Shown one piece after another: positions 35,805-47,923 of a DNA stretch of 64,000 bases. The DNA is taken from contig MCFE01000011.1 of NCBI GenBank assembly GCA_002104905.1, positions 124,001 to 188,000 of the forward strand, given 5' to 3'. The position numbers and the translations under genes are program-made. Source of the stretch: Basidiobolus meristosporus CBS 931.73 (taxonomy: Eukaryota; Basidiobolomycota; Basidiobolomycetes; Basidiobolales; Basidiobolaceae). Below the pieces are notes generated by a model. It was not told the DNA's origin. It saw only the letters and a program-made list of their open reading frames with translations, and did no database searches. The number at the start of each line of letters is the position of its first letter. Position 1 is the stretch's first letter.

Positions 35805-37698
35805 TTTTGTGAATGTTCGATGCGGCTATCTTCGATTGGTATGGATGATAAATAGGGAGGTGAGCTGTTAAGGAAATGGGCGTATGAGCTAAACAATGGG
35901 TCTGGTTCAACAGAACTATGAATCAATTAAAAGTCACTATGAACAAGGCAAAGACAAGGAAGTGAGGAGGGTAAGAAGTCTGAGCCACTTACTGCGTAGT
36001 TCCTTTCGAGTAGGCTGGCCAATTTAAAGGAAATTTTCGACGAAAATCTTGCTCTAAATGAGGTCGCACTGTACAATACAAGCGGTAATAATGATGGAGG
36101 GACAAGATTGATTATGAAAGACCCAATGACCGCCATCGGATGTTGGACACATATTATTCCCCAGTCATCGAAATAAATTGTCAATTTCCAAACTAAGACA
36201 GCTCTCTACCCATATCCTGCACTACTCGCCCTCGTATACATTTACGGAAACTAGGCAAATTTTTCGATACAATTCCATATGAAACAAGTTATTTCGAGTG
36301 AAGTGGTGCTATGCTGGGTGGTTTGGGAGAACGTACGTAAACCGGATCACAACAGCCGCGTTTTGCTCAGGGCTGAGAAGGCGAGACATTGGGAATTAGT
36401 ATCTAAGCTAGGTGAGTATGGAGGAGGCGAGCCATCGTTGGGAGCTACATTATATGGCATAGCACGGGTTGTAATACCCGGAGTGCGTGTTTAGGTAATG
36501 AGGCCCAAGGAATTCGGCGCTTAAGCCAGTTAACCTAAACCCCCTTAGCCAAATCAAACCCTAGTATATATAAATGTACGTCCTCTATTCCCTTGGAATG
36601 TCCAAATATGGTACCTCACATTGCTCAGATCACACTTCGCAACTTTTAGCTTTAGCAGTGATCGATCATCCGAATCAGGTGGTACAGGTAATGTAGTACG
36701 GCCCTATGAGGCGAATCCACAAATTAGAATTGAAATTAAACGGAGTTCCCGAGGAGTGAAGGGCCGCTGACAGTTGAAGTATTTTTAGAAACATTTCGAC
36801 GTATGCTTGGGGGATTGAAAGCTTGCGATTCCCACAGTAAAGTGTGGCCTTGTCATGATCTACCTGGCAGCTTGATGGATTGGTGTTTAATGAATTTCTG
36901 CATTACTTTATAATGAAAAAGCATCGGGAACAATCACTTGATTTGAATTCGCCACGTTATCAAAGCCTGAACTCTCATTGATGAATGCTTCAAACTTTGC
37001 ACCATCATTGGGTCCACAATTGGTAAGCTGGAGTAGGATTTCTAACTTCGATCAGCATTTGGATTAGAAACCCGAAATAGGCAGCGTCTCAGCAGAATGC
37101 GTTGCCACGTTTGTTAGTAAATCATTCTAGGGCATATTATTGTGGACTCATTCCTATTGAGGCTTCATTACTTTGCACTCTTAACTGAAGCGGATACTAT
37201 TCAAAGTTTCCAAGTCTCCAAAACCATACTTCACATCTCCTTTTAACCCCTTCAGCTTAGCTTCTACCCTGACTACAAGCTCAAAAGGACCTCTTTCATC
37301 TATTACTAGTATTTTCTATATCATCCAGGCTTTGGGTTCTGATTTGGGAGCTGATGAGGCGTCAAAAGTTGGAGTATTGATCATAATCCGGTCCACTTGT
37401 CTCATGGCTTCTTGCCTAGAGAAAGGTGATATACATTAGTGTGATGATGTGTGTTTCAATTGTTAAAATGCATATTGGAATTTGTAAACGAAAGGCTCTG
37501 AAATTCCTTGTGCTAAATTTTCTGACCTCCGGGACTTCAGACAAGTCAAGCTTTTCAGTACTTTGGCCAGAGTTATCTTTTGTATTAACGGATTACTTCT
37601 GTCTTTCATATGACATCTGGTGGTGCCTAATGGTATCATGTGAGAGTTATATTCTGAGTAGTAATCTGCTGCCTGATTATAAGGCTAACACTCATAGC
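35805..37698. other. Gene-poor region
   Basis: About 1.9 kb with only short, motif-free frames (for example 36279-36494). The right part becomes strongly AT-rich and leads into the repeat cluster. Confidence 0.35.
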
Positions 37699-38140
37699 TG
37701 CTGTGAGAGTCTTGGAGATATTGGAAGTCATTTGAGAACTAAGTAGAGAATGTGGTTACCCCTTCAAGATTTGTTGAATATAAAAGTGGTAATTATTCTT
37801 TGACATAGTTTCAGTGCTCTATGTACTTAATTTGCACCTAAACTTCTCATGTATCTTCTGAATCTAATCAGCTTATTGCCAAAATTAGACTTGTTTACCT
37901 ATTCTTGGAATAAGTGCGGTCTTGGAAGTGTCAGGATTTTTAAACTTGTCCAAAGCCCCAATGCTTTGCAAACCATCTTTTAGGACCTTATTAAGAAAAC
38001 ATTCTTTCTACTAGATCTACCAAACTTCTCTAAAAGTACAAAAACTCTATCTGATAATTTGATATACCTATTGTGTCAAACAGGCTGTTAGATGAAGTCG
38101 CATTGCATAAATACTAATTTTTTCCCAAGTACTCAGATTG
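37699..38140. repeat. Degenerate LTR-like repeat copies
   Basis: The stretch from TGCTGTGAGAGTCTTGG at 37699 to about 37800 matches the start of the ~349-bp unit described at 47197. Inverted traces of the same unit (for example CCAAAGCCCC...TTTGCA) follow near 37940-38020. Strongly decayed, and the limits are approximate. Confidence 0.45.
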
Positions 38141-38253
38141 CAAGAAACCTGAGCTGTAAGAGCTACAAAACTATAATTTGGGCACATTAATCCTTTCATA
38201 TTGAAAAGGTAGATGCAGCAACTTTTGTGTAACTACTAGAATCTGCTCCATGC

Positions 38254-38598
38254 TGTTGCAAGAGTCTTGGAGATACTGGAAATGACTGGAAGAACAAGTA
38301 GATTAGGTGGTTTTCACTTAATGATTTATTGAATGTAAGATAGTATGTATACTTTTACATGGTCTTGGCAAGACAGCCACATAGAATATGTTTCACAAGG
38401 CTCCACAAACATGTGTGCAAAGTTTGGAGCTGCTTTGACAACTTTTAAATTTCTAATGCTCTGAGTACCTAATAGTTTGGAGAAAATATTCTTGGTAAAT
38501 CCTAACCAAAAATTTGGTCAGAATTCTTTGAGATTTGTAGACTATAATCTGAGTGATCAAGTTGGGTGAATATCTAGGTGTAATACAAAACTACAACA
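38254..38598 (+). repeat. LTR-like unit, left arm of inverted pair I
   Basis: A 345-bp unit starting TGTTGCAAGAG and ending CTACAACA. It shares long stretches with units at 47197, 58217 and 58656: GAGTCTTGGAGATA near the start, a TTTATTGAATGT...TATACTTTTACATGG TATA-like section, and GTGTGCAAAGTTTGG. The TG...CA ends with a 5-bp inverted terminal TGTTG/CAACA are typical of Ty1/copia-type LTRs. No internal retrotransposon genes adjoin it. Confidence 0.7.
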
Positions 38599-38782
38599 CA
38601 TATGAAGGCCTCCTAGATAAAATTTAAGTATGCTTGTATTTTTCAAATTTCCATACAAATAGTAGAGGAAAGAGTTATGGATGAATATGATGCCACCTGG
38701 AAGAATCTCTGAAGCCACCAAAGGTCTATGATTGCCTACCATTAGCACAATGTCTCACCAATCTGAAAAAATAATGCTATTG

Positions 38783-39131
38783 TGTTGTATTTATTAAGTT
38801 GTCGCCAAAATATTCATGCTAACTTAGTCGCATAGATCTTATTCTTTGATTAGCATTCTGTCCTGACCAAATTTCTTGTTGGGATTTACTTAAAATATTT
38901 TCACCAAATTATCAGGTACCCAGATTATGATCTTTCTCAAAGTTGTCCAAAAGCCCCCAAACTTTGCACACATATTCTTGGGACCTTCCTTAACAAGCTC
39001 TACATGCTTGTTTGCTCTACTTTATCAAAAGTATAAATACCATACTTTTGATCAATAAATCTACAAGTGAATAACATGTAAATCCTCTATTTCTCCACAT
39101 CACCTCCAATACTCCTCAGAATATTGCAACA
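38783..39131 (-). repeat. LTR-like unit, right arm of inverted pair I
   Basis: 349 bp in reverse orientation relative to the arm at 38254, again bounded by TGTTG and CAACA. 184 bp separate the two arms. It is much closer in sequence to the right arm of pair II (47924-48272) than to its own partner. Confidence 0.7.
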
Positions 39132-39289
39132 TATTGGACATTCTGATGGATTACCAATATAAAGAAACAGGTATCAAAGCATATAAACTGTGTGTCCTAC
39201 TATTGAGATAATATACCCAAGTGTCTGGGCAGTTATCCAGCTGTTGAAATGGCTTTCCAATTACATTCTACTCTACAATAAATGCATAA

Positions 39290-40206
39290 TATTGTAAATG
39301 ACATACAATACTGACTGTACCTCACACTGTATATATGCTTTAGTTCTGGCAAATAAAGTAGAGGTCAAGGCTGCCTTATGGCATTATGCATTACAGAGCT
39401 ACAAAATATTATTCTTCCATTGCCATACTGTAGATCATTGGGAATTGGTAAAAATCAGAGATACGGAAATCACTGGATATCACACTGCCATTTTTGACCG
39501 GCCTTCTTCTAAACTACCCTGAGGCTCTAAAAGCTCTGAAGGCTGTTGGTTGGCAAAGTGAGTTTTGCAATCCACCTCAATTGACTTGATGTGTATTTGT
39601 TTGGTGTTCTCCATCAGAACAAGTCCAGTATTGAGCCATGCTGGAGTCACAATATCAAAAAGCATAGGTGTGAGTTATTTTGAGTATGTAGTAGATCTAC
39701 TCTTTCACAACATTCATGGCTACAATATGTTTCCTTCCAAAGCTCGACTAAATTCAACAGGGTACTCTTGATGCCTATTGACTTCATATGTTATGGGCTA
39801 AGTTTGGACCTGGGTACTCTACAATATCAATCAGCTTGCCATTAGTGTACCCACAACAAGTATGTGCAGTTTCTGATATGTTTCCTCCTAGAGGCATTCC
39901 GAGGCAACACCAATTTAAGTATTGATCTGGCTCAAACCAATACGAAGCACTCCGCAAGTGGAAAGATTCCCACTGCTTGCCCTAAAATTGGCAAAGTAGT
40001 CAAGTGAAGCTTTTGTACGATATTAAGGTGCTGAATCGACCTGACCTTTGTGTCTTTGGCAAGTTTACTACTCTCTGTGCATGGCGGCACTATAGTAACT
40101 ATGTTGATGGCATTGTAGACCTCACACAGATATGTATTAGAGCTCTCTTTGAGCAGGTACAATTGATAATTCGCACTCATCCCTGTATCTTATTGATGAA
40201 ACCATG
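39290..40206 (+). pseudogene. Possible decayed retroelement coding fragment
   Basis: Broken plus-strand frames (39298-39522, 39565-39771, 40004-40207) include ANKVEVKAALWHYALQSYK and LCVFGKFTTL...HYSN. These are vaguely like the LWHxRLGH and CxxCxxGK parts of a copia-type GAG-pre-integrase region. They sit next to LTR-like units, which raises the likelihood a little. The match is weak and could be chance. Confidence 0.22.
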
Positions 40207-40649
40207 AAGTGGTTCATGTTCACTCCACGCGTGAACTGCTATTTAGTATAGAATTCTAAGATGCCAATTCTCCTCAATGTCCTTATTTTTTAGGTCCAGT
40301 TACAGCCGCTTGTATTATCATGTAAACTAGTTTGGACACTATTGACAAAGATTTTGTAATATCATCCGAGAAAAGCAACATGAGTCTGCTAACCGTTAAT
40401 ATTTCTTTATTTGACATAGATGTTCTTATGGAAAGGACCCGAAGACTTTGTGGTGCAACATACTAACAATGGCAACCGGGTATATGACCTACGCTATAAC
40501 TACAGCACGTAATGTTTCTGGTGCAAACCAGTGAGTTCTAGGCCGTGTATCCCAAAGAATAAGGCTCGCATACAACGTCATAATACTCTATAGGGAGTGT
40601 GTGTATTTCTTCAGCCAGGCAGAAAATATCATTAGTGTAGGACACATTA

Positions 40650-42240
40650 AACACAAGATGCTTTCAAGAGGTTGAGATGAAGGTTGGGCAGAGTATCTTC
40701 AACGCAAACCATTATATCCTCAGCATCAGTCAATGTTCATATTAGCCTGCATACATCTACTCCAAAGCTTGTCCAATCGGAATAACCCATATCGTTTAGG
40801 CACCTTTGATCTTCTCTTGGGCTGGTGACATCACGGGAAATATCTAGAGTCTGAATAGTCGCGGAGACTACGAGCCAAGTAGGTCCCAATCCCCAATCAT
40901 TACACACCCGCATGGACATAACTCTGCTACAAGCTACAACACTCCAAAAGTCCATACTTGATGTACTTGGCAAAGCCCACCCTTTGGTGGTCAACTCAAA
41001 ATACTTGGCATCTTACGCTCAAGGAGTAAGCCAGGTTAGACTTCTCAAATATCAAGTATATAGTCTCAGTTAATACGTGATTGTATAGTTTAGGCTCCTC
41101 GTATTAAAAAGCACAAAAGGTTGTAAACCCCCATTACTTCAAGGATGAGGGTGTAGCCCATCCATTCTAGGATGACATCACCTTCGGCCCATGTATGATT
41201 TGAAATATCCCTCTGAAACAGTAGTGGCTCCAAAGGTAATGGAGTAGGGAAGCGGGCCAGTATTCTAGGATCATTCAAAGGGTGGTTGAGATAAACTTGT
41301 TGCTTGTAAGACACTCTTGGTGGATCATTAATTGTCTTTGTGGGGATGTTGCTGCCAGATACTACAACCGCCATTGGAAACACATACTTGCAATTATATC
41401 AATGGTGTATTCCTCCTGAGTTCATTGGCAATCTCATCTTGAATCATTGTTTTGGCTCTCTGGCAAGCTTCAAAGCGATTACAAATGCGAATAAAGATCC
41501 GTACACCTTCTACATAAGCATTCTGGTGCAACTTTGGAACCCCAACTTCGCTTGTTGGTCAAGGGTCATGCTTTTAACGTATGAATCCAACGGATCCTGC
41601 GGATACCAATATACTTCAAACAAGGGATATTCTTTTCCATTAGAAAACATCAATGAGTCAAGCTTTGACTCTTCCTATGGATGCGGATGATGTCTTCACA
41701 GTCCAAGAGTGACCAATGCGGGGTCTGTATTGGCACAAGCTCTGTTGTTGATGCATCTCATTGATTTGCACAAAGGGATGCAAAGGTCATAGAATTCTAC
41801 TTGGTGGAAATGTAACCATGAAGCTCACATTGTACTGGCTCTCAGGAATCTAACGGAGGAGCTTTGGGGCTCATTCGGCAGCTCTCCAGGCGAGAATCTT
41901 TATCAACAACACTGATGTTACACCATTGAGAATACTCATACCACTGAAAATCTACGGGATCAGGATATGGCTCAATGAACCTTTCATTTCCAACACATAG
42001 TCTTGACCTAATAAAAGCAATGATAGTGGGGTACAGGACATGGTAATAGTTGTCATGTATGCGGATGTGATAATGAGTTACGGAAAGAATCCTCGATACC
42101 AGTGGCCCATGATTTTCACGTTGCAATTTCCTGAATATAGTAGAATTCCCATTTACTACCGGCTTGATCCGCCACTGAATTTGGTAGTTATCGAATAGGT
42201 ACTCCTGTTGCTCGAAAGAATTTGATGCGGCTTAGGGTTC
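40650..42240 (-). pseudogene. Decayed coding region of unknown family
   Basis: On the minus strand several frames read like real protein but are broken by stops and frame changes. 42230-41842 is open for about 125 codons (including NYYHVLYPTIIAFIRSRLC, NERFIEPYPDPVDFQWYEYS). 41383-41090 includes LARFPTPLPLEPLLFQRD and TWAEGDVILEWMGYTL, and 40994-40737 includes NDWGLGPTWLVVSATIQTLD. Between them lie short coding-like pieces with in-frame stops. Composition is richer in Pro, Trp and charged residues than the surrounding noise. I cannot name the family. It could be a multi-exon gene I failed to splice, a dead host gene or a captured element. Confidence 0.35.
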
Positions 42241-42845
42241 AATCAAAACAATCGACGAATAGCATCTCGAATGGCCGTGAGTAAGTCAAGCGTCTTCCTG
42301 TAAAACTCAAACCATCATCAACAGGTCCTCTAGTACTACTTCCTGAGTATTCCGTAGCAAGCAATCTAATATATCAACAGGATATGCCTATCCAATTACA
42401 TCCCTGGTTGGCTCGTAAAAAGTGTACCACAGAAAGATCATACCGTACAGTGTTATTGGATTCAAAATTGCCGCAAGGTTCGAGTTGTGCTTGAACGTGA
42501 TGATTGAATCATGCATCCAAATTCCTTTGTTCCATTTACAAATCCTGTTCTATCTTATGAGTAGTGTTCCCTCATCCTTATTACCCAATGCATTGATCAA
42601 CTTGATCTCTACCTGCCAGAATGTCGTGACTTTCGCGCATCTGTGGTACAGCTGTTTTGGGCGTGGAGCATATCCTAAACAAGTTTAGAACTTTCCAAAA
42701 ATTTGCAAGCCCACCGCTGGATTTTTATCGGTCTTGTCATATCTAAAACAATAATACCATGATTCAACTTGCATGATATCAAGGGAAATCTGGTTTTGAC
42801 CACAATAATCTTAGCAATTCCGTCATAGATGAAATACCCAATGAG
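42241..42845. other. Intergenic, upstream of alpha-arrestin 1
   Basis: About 600 bp. The frame 42422-42688 has no motif. Ends at the TATA box of the arrestin gene. Confidence 0.35.
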
Positions 42846-42852
42846 TATAAAA
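42846..42852 (+). promoter_or_regulatory. TATA box of alpha-arrestin 1
   Basis: TATAAAA 145 bp upstream of the ATG at 42997, within an otherwise AT-rich stretch. Confidence 0.4.
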
Positions 42853-42996
42853 GCAAATCCTTGAGGGCAACGCTTCTCATCTTTCTTGGTGCTTCCGGTA
42901 TCCTGCAGTTGGCATTTTAGCTAGCCCCGAAGAATTATTATAGCGCTTCAAAATAAAAGTGTGTATTTCTGCCCTGCTATTCTTTGATCCTCTGTA

Positions 42997-44094
42997 ATGC
43001 CTAGTCCGCGGTTAACTCATAGTAGTTCGTCAATCAAAAGTAAAAATAGCTTGGATATACTAGTATCAAGCAACGCTCTTACTTTATGTGGCAGCCCCGA
43101 AGAGTCAGTCGGATGTGTGCTTACAGGAACCCTGGTTTTGACTCTGGTCGAGCCCATGAAGCTTAAGTCCCTCCGGTTGACCTTTCTAGGTACTGTTATG
43201 ATGAATCCTATTGACGGTAAGTACCTGCTTCGCTGCTTAGATATCAATCGAAACGACAACTAAGTCCAGTTGCATCTTTCCATAGGCGATTCACCAAAGG
43301 AAATTATTCTTACTAAGAAACAATGGGTGTTTCTCCAGTCGCAGAGTACTTCGTATTGGCTCGAACCAGATCAATATATGTACAACTTCGGCATTGTTTT
43401 AAGTGGCGATTTCCCAGAATCTACCCGTGTTCGGCATGGCTGTATCAGCTACAAACTGATTGCCGTTGCAGAGCGTCCTGGCCTGCACTTCAACATAAAG
43501 ACCCAGAAGACAATAGACGTCAAGAGAACCTTGGTGAATTCGACCGAACTCTGGATGGGATCTCATCCGGTTTCAACAAACTGGGACAACCGCCTGCTCC
43601 TCTCGATCTCTATTCCATCGCAATATTTCAGCATAGGAAGCAACTTGCCGTTCTCCATACAGGCCACTCCACTTGAAGCCGGTCTAAACATCGTGCGGGT
43701 AAAGGCATTTTTACGTGAAGTTGTAACGTACTCTCTGGGTCGGTATGCACGACCGATTACCCGATGCTATGGTCTAAGCATCTCCTATGTTGATTGTACT
43801 GCAAACCAACGCAATCTGTGGGAGCTCCAAGGTGTCCTGTCCATACCCAATCGTGCAAGCCATAATTGCGAGACTGGGTATATTCGTGTGGCCCATCAGT
43901 TGGCTGTTGAACTTCAAGTAACGGACGCAAAGAAAGCCTCCAAAACCATTTGCATGACTTACCCTATTACTCTGCTATCACCAATTCATTACGAATTGGC
44001 ACAGTCACCTCCTAGTTACCTACATCACAGCGAGCTTCCGGCCCCAGAACTAATGACCCCACCTCCACCATACAGTTCATTCACCCCGTGGTGA
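42997..44094 (+). CDS. Alpha-arrestin (ART-type) 1
   Basis: Two exons (42997-43216, 43286-44094) sum to 343 codons (342 aa). Arrestin N domain: LTLCGSPEESVGCVLTGTLV followed by a basic KLKSLRLTFLG strand, then WLEPDQYMYNFGIVLSGDFP and YKLIAVAERP. Arrestin C domain: SISIPSQYFSIGSNLPFSIQ, ITRCYG, and SHNCETGYIRVAHQLAVEL. The tail has two PPxY motifs (PPSY, PPPY) for WW domains. Alpha-arrestins recruit Rsp5/Nedd4 ubiquitin ligases to membrane transporters for endocytosis. Two paralogues lie 11 and 17 kb downstream on the other strand. It is shorter than many yeast ARTs, with little beyond the arrestin fold. The target transporter is unknown. Confidence 0.9.
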
Positions 44095-44638
44095 ATTTCC
44101 ATCCATATATATTACTGTCTGCTTTACCGTGATGTACGAATAACACAAGTTCTTTTAACGTAAATATCAAGTTTGTATTTGTACTTGTAAATATCAAGTA
44201 ATTTGAAAATCGCAACCTCAATAAATATCGATCTCATTTGTAACAAGATTCTGGAATTTCACGAGTGACTTGATTATCTTAAGAAAACAGCTTTGTGCTA
44301 CGCTTAGGCTTTATGGAAATTTTTCAAGTGCTTTTCATTTGTGCTACTTGTGAGGAACACAAGGTGTAAAACAACTACCAAGTTCTAACCATTATTGAGT
44401 GTGAGAATTGACTAATACAATAGTTTATTTTCCGATGAACTAATAGGTGAATAGAGAGTGGATTTGGGATTCCAGCAAGTGCTGTAGGATGTGGAGGTAA
44501 TTATAGAATACGGCATAATTTAAAGAGTATTAACCCGTGACCTCTTCAGGCTGGTGAGGAGTTTATTTGGTGTAGTGGCATCGCAGATGGTTATGGTGGA
44601 TTGAGGCGGACTCTTGTGAAGGCAGCGAAAAATCTTCA
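44095..44638. other. Convergent intergenic spacer
   Basis: AT-rich 3' flank of alpha-arrestin 1, with AATAAA-like signals near 44219. No other feature seen. Confidence 0.35.
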
Positions 44639-44881
44639 TCACTTGTGTTTGCAGGGAGTAGTCTGACGAACCAGTTTTTTATATTTGTCAAATACTATGC
44701 AGAGTGAATCGTAAAGAGTATCAAACTGCTCTTCCTCCGTAAACTGCTTGAATTCCTCAATCGTGGGCAAGGCCTCACGTCGGGGCGGAGGAAGAGCAGG
44801 CTCAAGCGAATAGAAAGTCTGGAATTGACTGTACGATTGATATGACTTGTCAGCAAGTGAGATCTTTAATGGGCCGGGCAT
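44639..44881 (-). CDS. Hypothetical small protein, 80 aa
   Basis: An 80-codon frame with an ATG start. Composition is protein-like: an N-terminal MPGPLKISLADKSYQSYSQF, a Pro/Arg hinge (LPPPRREALP), then an amphipathic acidic helix (TIEEFKQFTEEEQFDTLYDS) and a basic end. No signal peptide or membrane segment is present. I do not recognise it. It may be a complete small protein or the last exon of a larger gene, since nothing clear lies upstream. Confidence 0.45.
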   Translation of the reverse strand: MPGPLKISLADKSYQSYSQFQTFYSLEPALPPPRREALPTIEEFKQFTEEEQFDTLYDSLCIVFDKYKKLVRQTTPCKHK

Positions 44882-46800
44882 TCGCTTATTTAATGGGTAT
44901 ATTTTCTAAAGCAATATATTAATGAAGAGGTCAACAATCAATAGCTCCGTGCTTGATTGAAAAGGAAAATGCACAATTCTCTACTTGTATGGACAGTTGT
45001 GGGTGGTTCTTCTGTTAAAATCCGCATTTTATAGAATTTGATGAAATGAACGTAAAAAACAAGCCAATCAAAATGAGCAAAAATGAGTTTAGGTGTAAGC
45101 AAATACGGGCTATACGAAGCCTGATTTGTCAAGTCATCTCCTCAAATAATGATTAGATCAAGCTGCGATTAAACTCCTATGCTTATAGTGGAATCCTGAC
45201 ATCGATTTTACGCAGCATCCTATTGAATCATAATGAAGAGTTTGCCATGCACTCGTTTGAATTTCGATGTGGAGAAACTTCTCTTCTTCTCCAATACCCT
45301 CTTATGGACCATCCGAGATGCATGAAAATCATCTTTCCATCTAGATTTACTAGTGGAAAGTGTCAACTACATGAGGCACATTCACAGGCTTTGGGTCTCC
45401 ATAATTCTACATGGAAGGTCGAATAGGAAGTGTCACCCATTTGACGTGCGTATGCTCATTGCTAGTGAAGCTCATCCTAGTAACTCTTTCGAGTGCTCCT
45501 CCTGGGGATCTCTCAGGACTTGATTAGCCCCAAGGCACCATAGATCGTATCTAAGCTTAAGGGTTAATCGATGAGCATTTGCCTGATACGTTTAGGAGAT
45601 TTAACCTTGTATTGGATGTCCAATAGCTTTGTCAGCTCTGAATTTCTTTTTGTAGGGATGATATTTGTGTCTGTTATACCAAACATTCACACACTTCATA
45701 GGAGTCAGCTCAACAAAGATATGATGCAAACAGATTCCAAGAGCGGAGACTTGTTCCGGAATATGGCAATTTCTTTAGAAATTCGATGACTAGAGTCTTC
45801 GAAGGTTGAACATGAATCAAAGATGCTTTCCATCACAAACCGGTTCATTGTCAGCATATAGAAATTTCTATCACATTTTGAATTCGGACAAATTGGTGAT
45901 TCACCCCTTCACACATTCCATCCTTTTGTTACATGCAATCCCAGCTGGTTTTGGAAATCAGCGAGCCTTATCCACATATGTCAGGGTGAGTCTGTCATAT
46001 TAGTGTAACCTTGGTGAGGCAGAACCGAAATAAATTAATCACTTGGCCGAGATCCGAACTGTGGATACCATTATGAATCAGGTAGATGCATCACCTCAGA
46101 AATATGATTTTAATATGCATCATATTGGGCGCTATCCACGACGCATCAGTAGTATCGCATCATACCCATACCTCGCCATTATCTCTATACTGATCTTAAA
46201 ATTGCAGAATTTTTCTGTTATGTTACTAGCATTATCTTCATTAAAAATGCCAATTTCCTCATTGATTTTGATTGCAAAAAATTTCATATATGAACGACTT
46301 GCTAGCGGGTAAAAACAATAAAGTGAATGTATACTGGACACTAACAAGGATGAGCAACACGCACAAAATCTAGTTGGCTCTCCACCTCTACTGTGCAAGG
46401 TCACTTACATATATGCGGTTGTTACTATGACTAAAAAATCTAACAAGTTGACTTGGGAGTTAGGAAACAGCTTGTAGACATATAGCCTTTCTGCAATGCC
46501 AAGTAGAACCTTACACCTGATGAAAATCCTTGATGCAAACTTATTCAAGCTCAACAAGATATGGTATTATTACCTGGAGAGAATCATACAGTTGGATATT
46601 AGAAGACAACTCTACCAATTTGTTGAGAAAACCCCTGTGAAGCTACATTTAAAGCTTAGCTGGATTGGAGAAGCTTAGGAGTCCTCATGGTATCACAGAC
46701 TCAGTAAGCTTGTCTGGGAAACCAAATCTTCAGTAAATACTTTACTATCTACAGACTGTTGTAAATATTTGGTATGCACCCAAATCACTCAAATACCTTA
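44882..46800. other. Gene-poor AT-rich region
   Basis: About 1.9 kb with several short frames on both strands, none with motifs or matching splice sites. No gene supported. Confidence 0.35.
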
Positions 46801-46839
46801 AGATTCCATTAAGCCTCCCTATCAAAAATCATAAACTTG

Positions 46840-47065
46840 GAGTTTATCTGATAATTTGCTGGTATTCTGCTGGCATTTTAATGGAATTTTGCTGGCACTC
46901 AGCTGGTGTTTCTGCTCAAATTTTTATTTGCTACTTTTGGTGGAAGTTGTGAATGGCTGATTATCAAATTTGGTGTGTGTTAGTTTGCTCAGTCTCCACC
47001 TTGAGAATATGTCTGCTTGTCTGCCAAATAGCTAGTATCTGAATTTTTTAAGATTTGTGGTCAAT
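46840..47065. repeat. Dispersed repeat, copy 1
   Basis: Shares two blocks with 59220-59350: a CTTGGAGTTTATCTGATAAT...CTGCTGG segment and ATGTCTGCTTGTCTGCCAAA followed by TAGCTAG. Both copies lie within about 350 bp of an LTR-like unit, but on different sides. Confidence 0.5.
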
Positions 47066-47196
47066 GAGCTGAGTGGCTAAGTTAGGTGTATATTAGGTGT
47101 AATTACAAAATTTGCAACACTAAGTAAGTGCTAGACAGCTGGCTAGTGAGTGTCCAAGGTGTGTGTAAAGTAAATAGATCAGGTACACCATGAGAA

Positions 47197-47545
47197 TGTT
47201 GTAAGAGTCTTGGAGATATTGGAAGTGATTGGGAGAACAAGTAGATTATGTGGTTTTCACTTAATGATTTATTGAATGTAAAAGTAGTATTTATACTTTT
47301 ACATGGTCTTGGCATAGCAAACACGTAGAGTAGGTTAAGGGAGGTTCCAAGAACATGTGTGCAAAGTTTGGGGCTGTTTGGGCAATTTTGACAATTTTCA
47401 TGTTCTGGGTACCTGGTATTTTGGTGAAAATATTTCAAGTAAATCCCGACAAGGAATTTGGTCAGTATTCTTTAGGATTTGAAGGTAATGATCTAAGTGA
47501 CTAAGTTAGGTGAATGTTTAGGTGGAATTACAAATTTTCACAACA
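47197..47545 (+). repeat. LTR-like unit, left arm of inverted pair II
   Basis: 349 bp from TGTTGTAAGAGTCTTGG to TTTTCACAACA. It has the same internal landmarks as the unit at 38254 and is the best-preserved plus-orientation copy. A further degenerate partial copy follows at about 47550-47740. Confidence 0.75.
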
Positions 47546-47923
47546 GAGAATGTGTATGAAGCTTGGGGACCATTGGACAACTTAGAGAATTACCATGTCC
47601 TGAGTATTGGATATTTTGGTAATATTTTAGGTAAATTGCAGCAAAAAATCTGAGGAAGAAACTTCAAGATTCATAGACTATAATTAAGGTAGCCAAGGTA
47701 ATAATATAGTCAAGTGAAACTACAAAATTTACAATATCTTTAAGGCAATAATACTGTTAGCTAGCTCATTTGTGCGGGAATCAATGCATGAATTCCTAAC
47801 TGTCCAGACATCTGCAGCAGTGAGGTCAATTTCATCTTCCTCTATTGACAATGGTATCATGGAAGTAATTTGGAGTCATCAGGGACATGATGACTTGTAT
47901 CTATTGATATATAGAGTTGAAAT

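Noticed and set aside
36279-36494. 71-codon open frame with Gly-rich end
   Set aside because: Too short, no supporting context, composition not distinctive.
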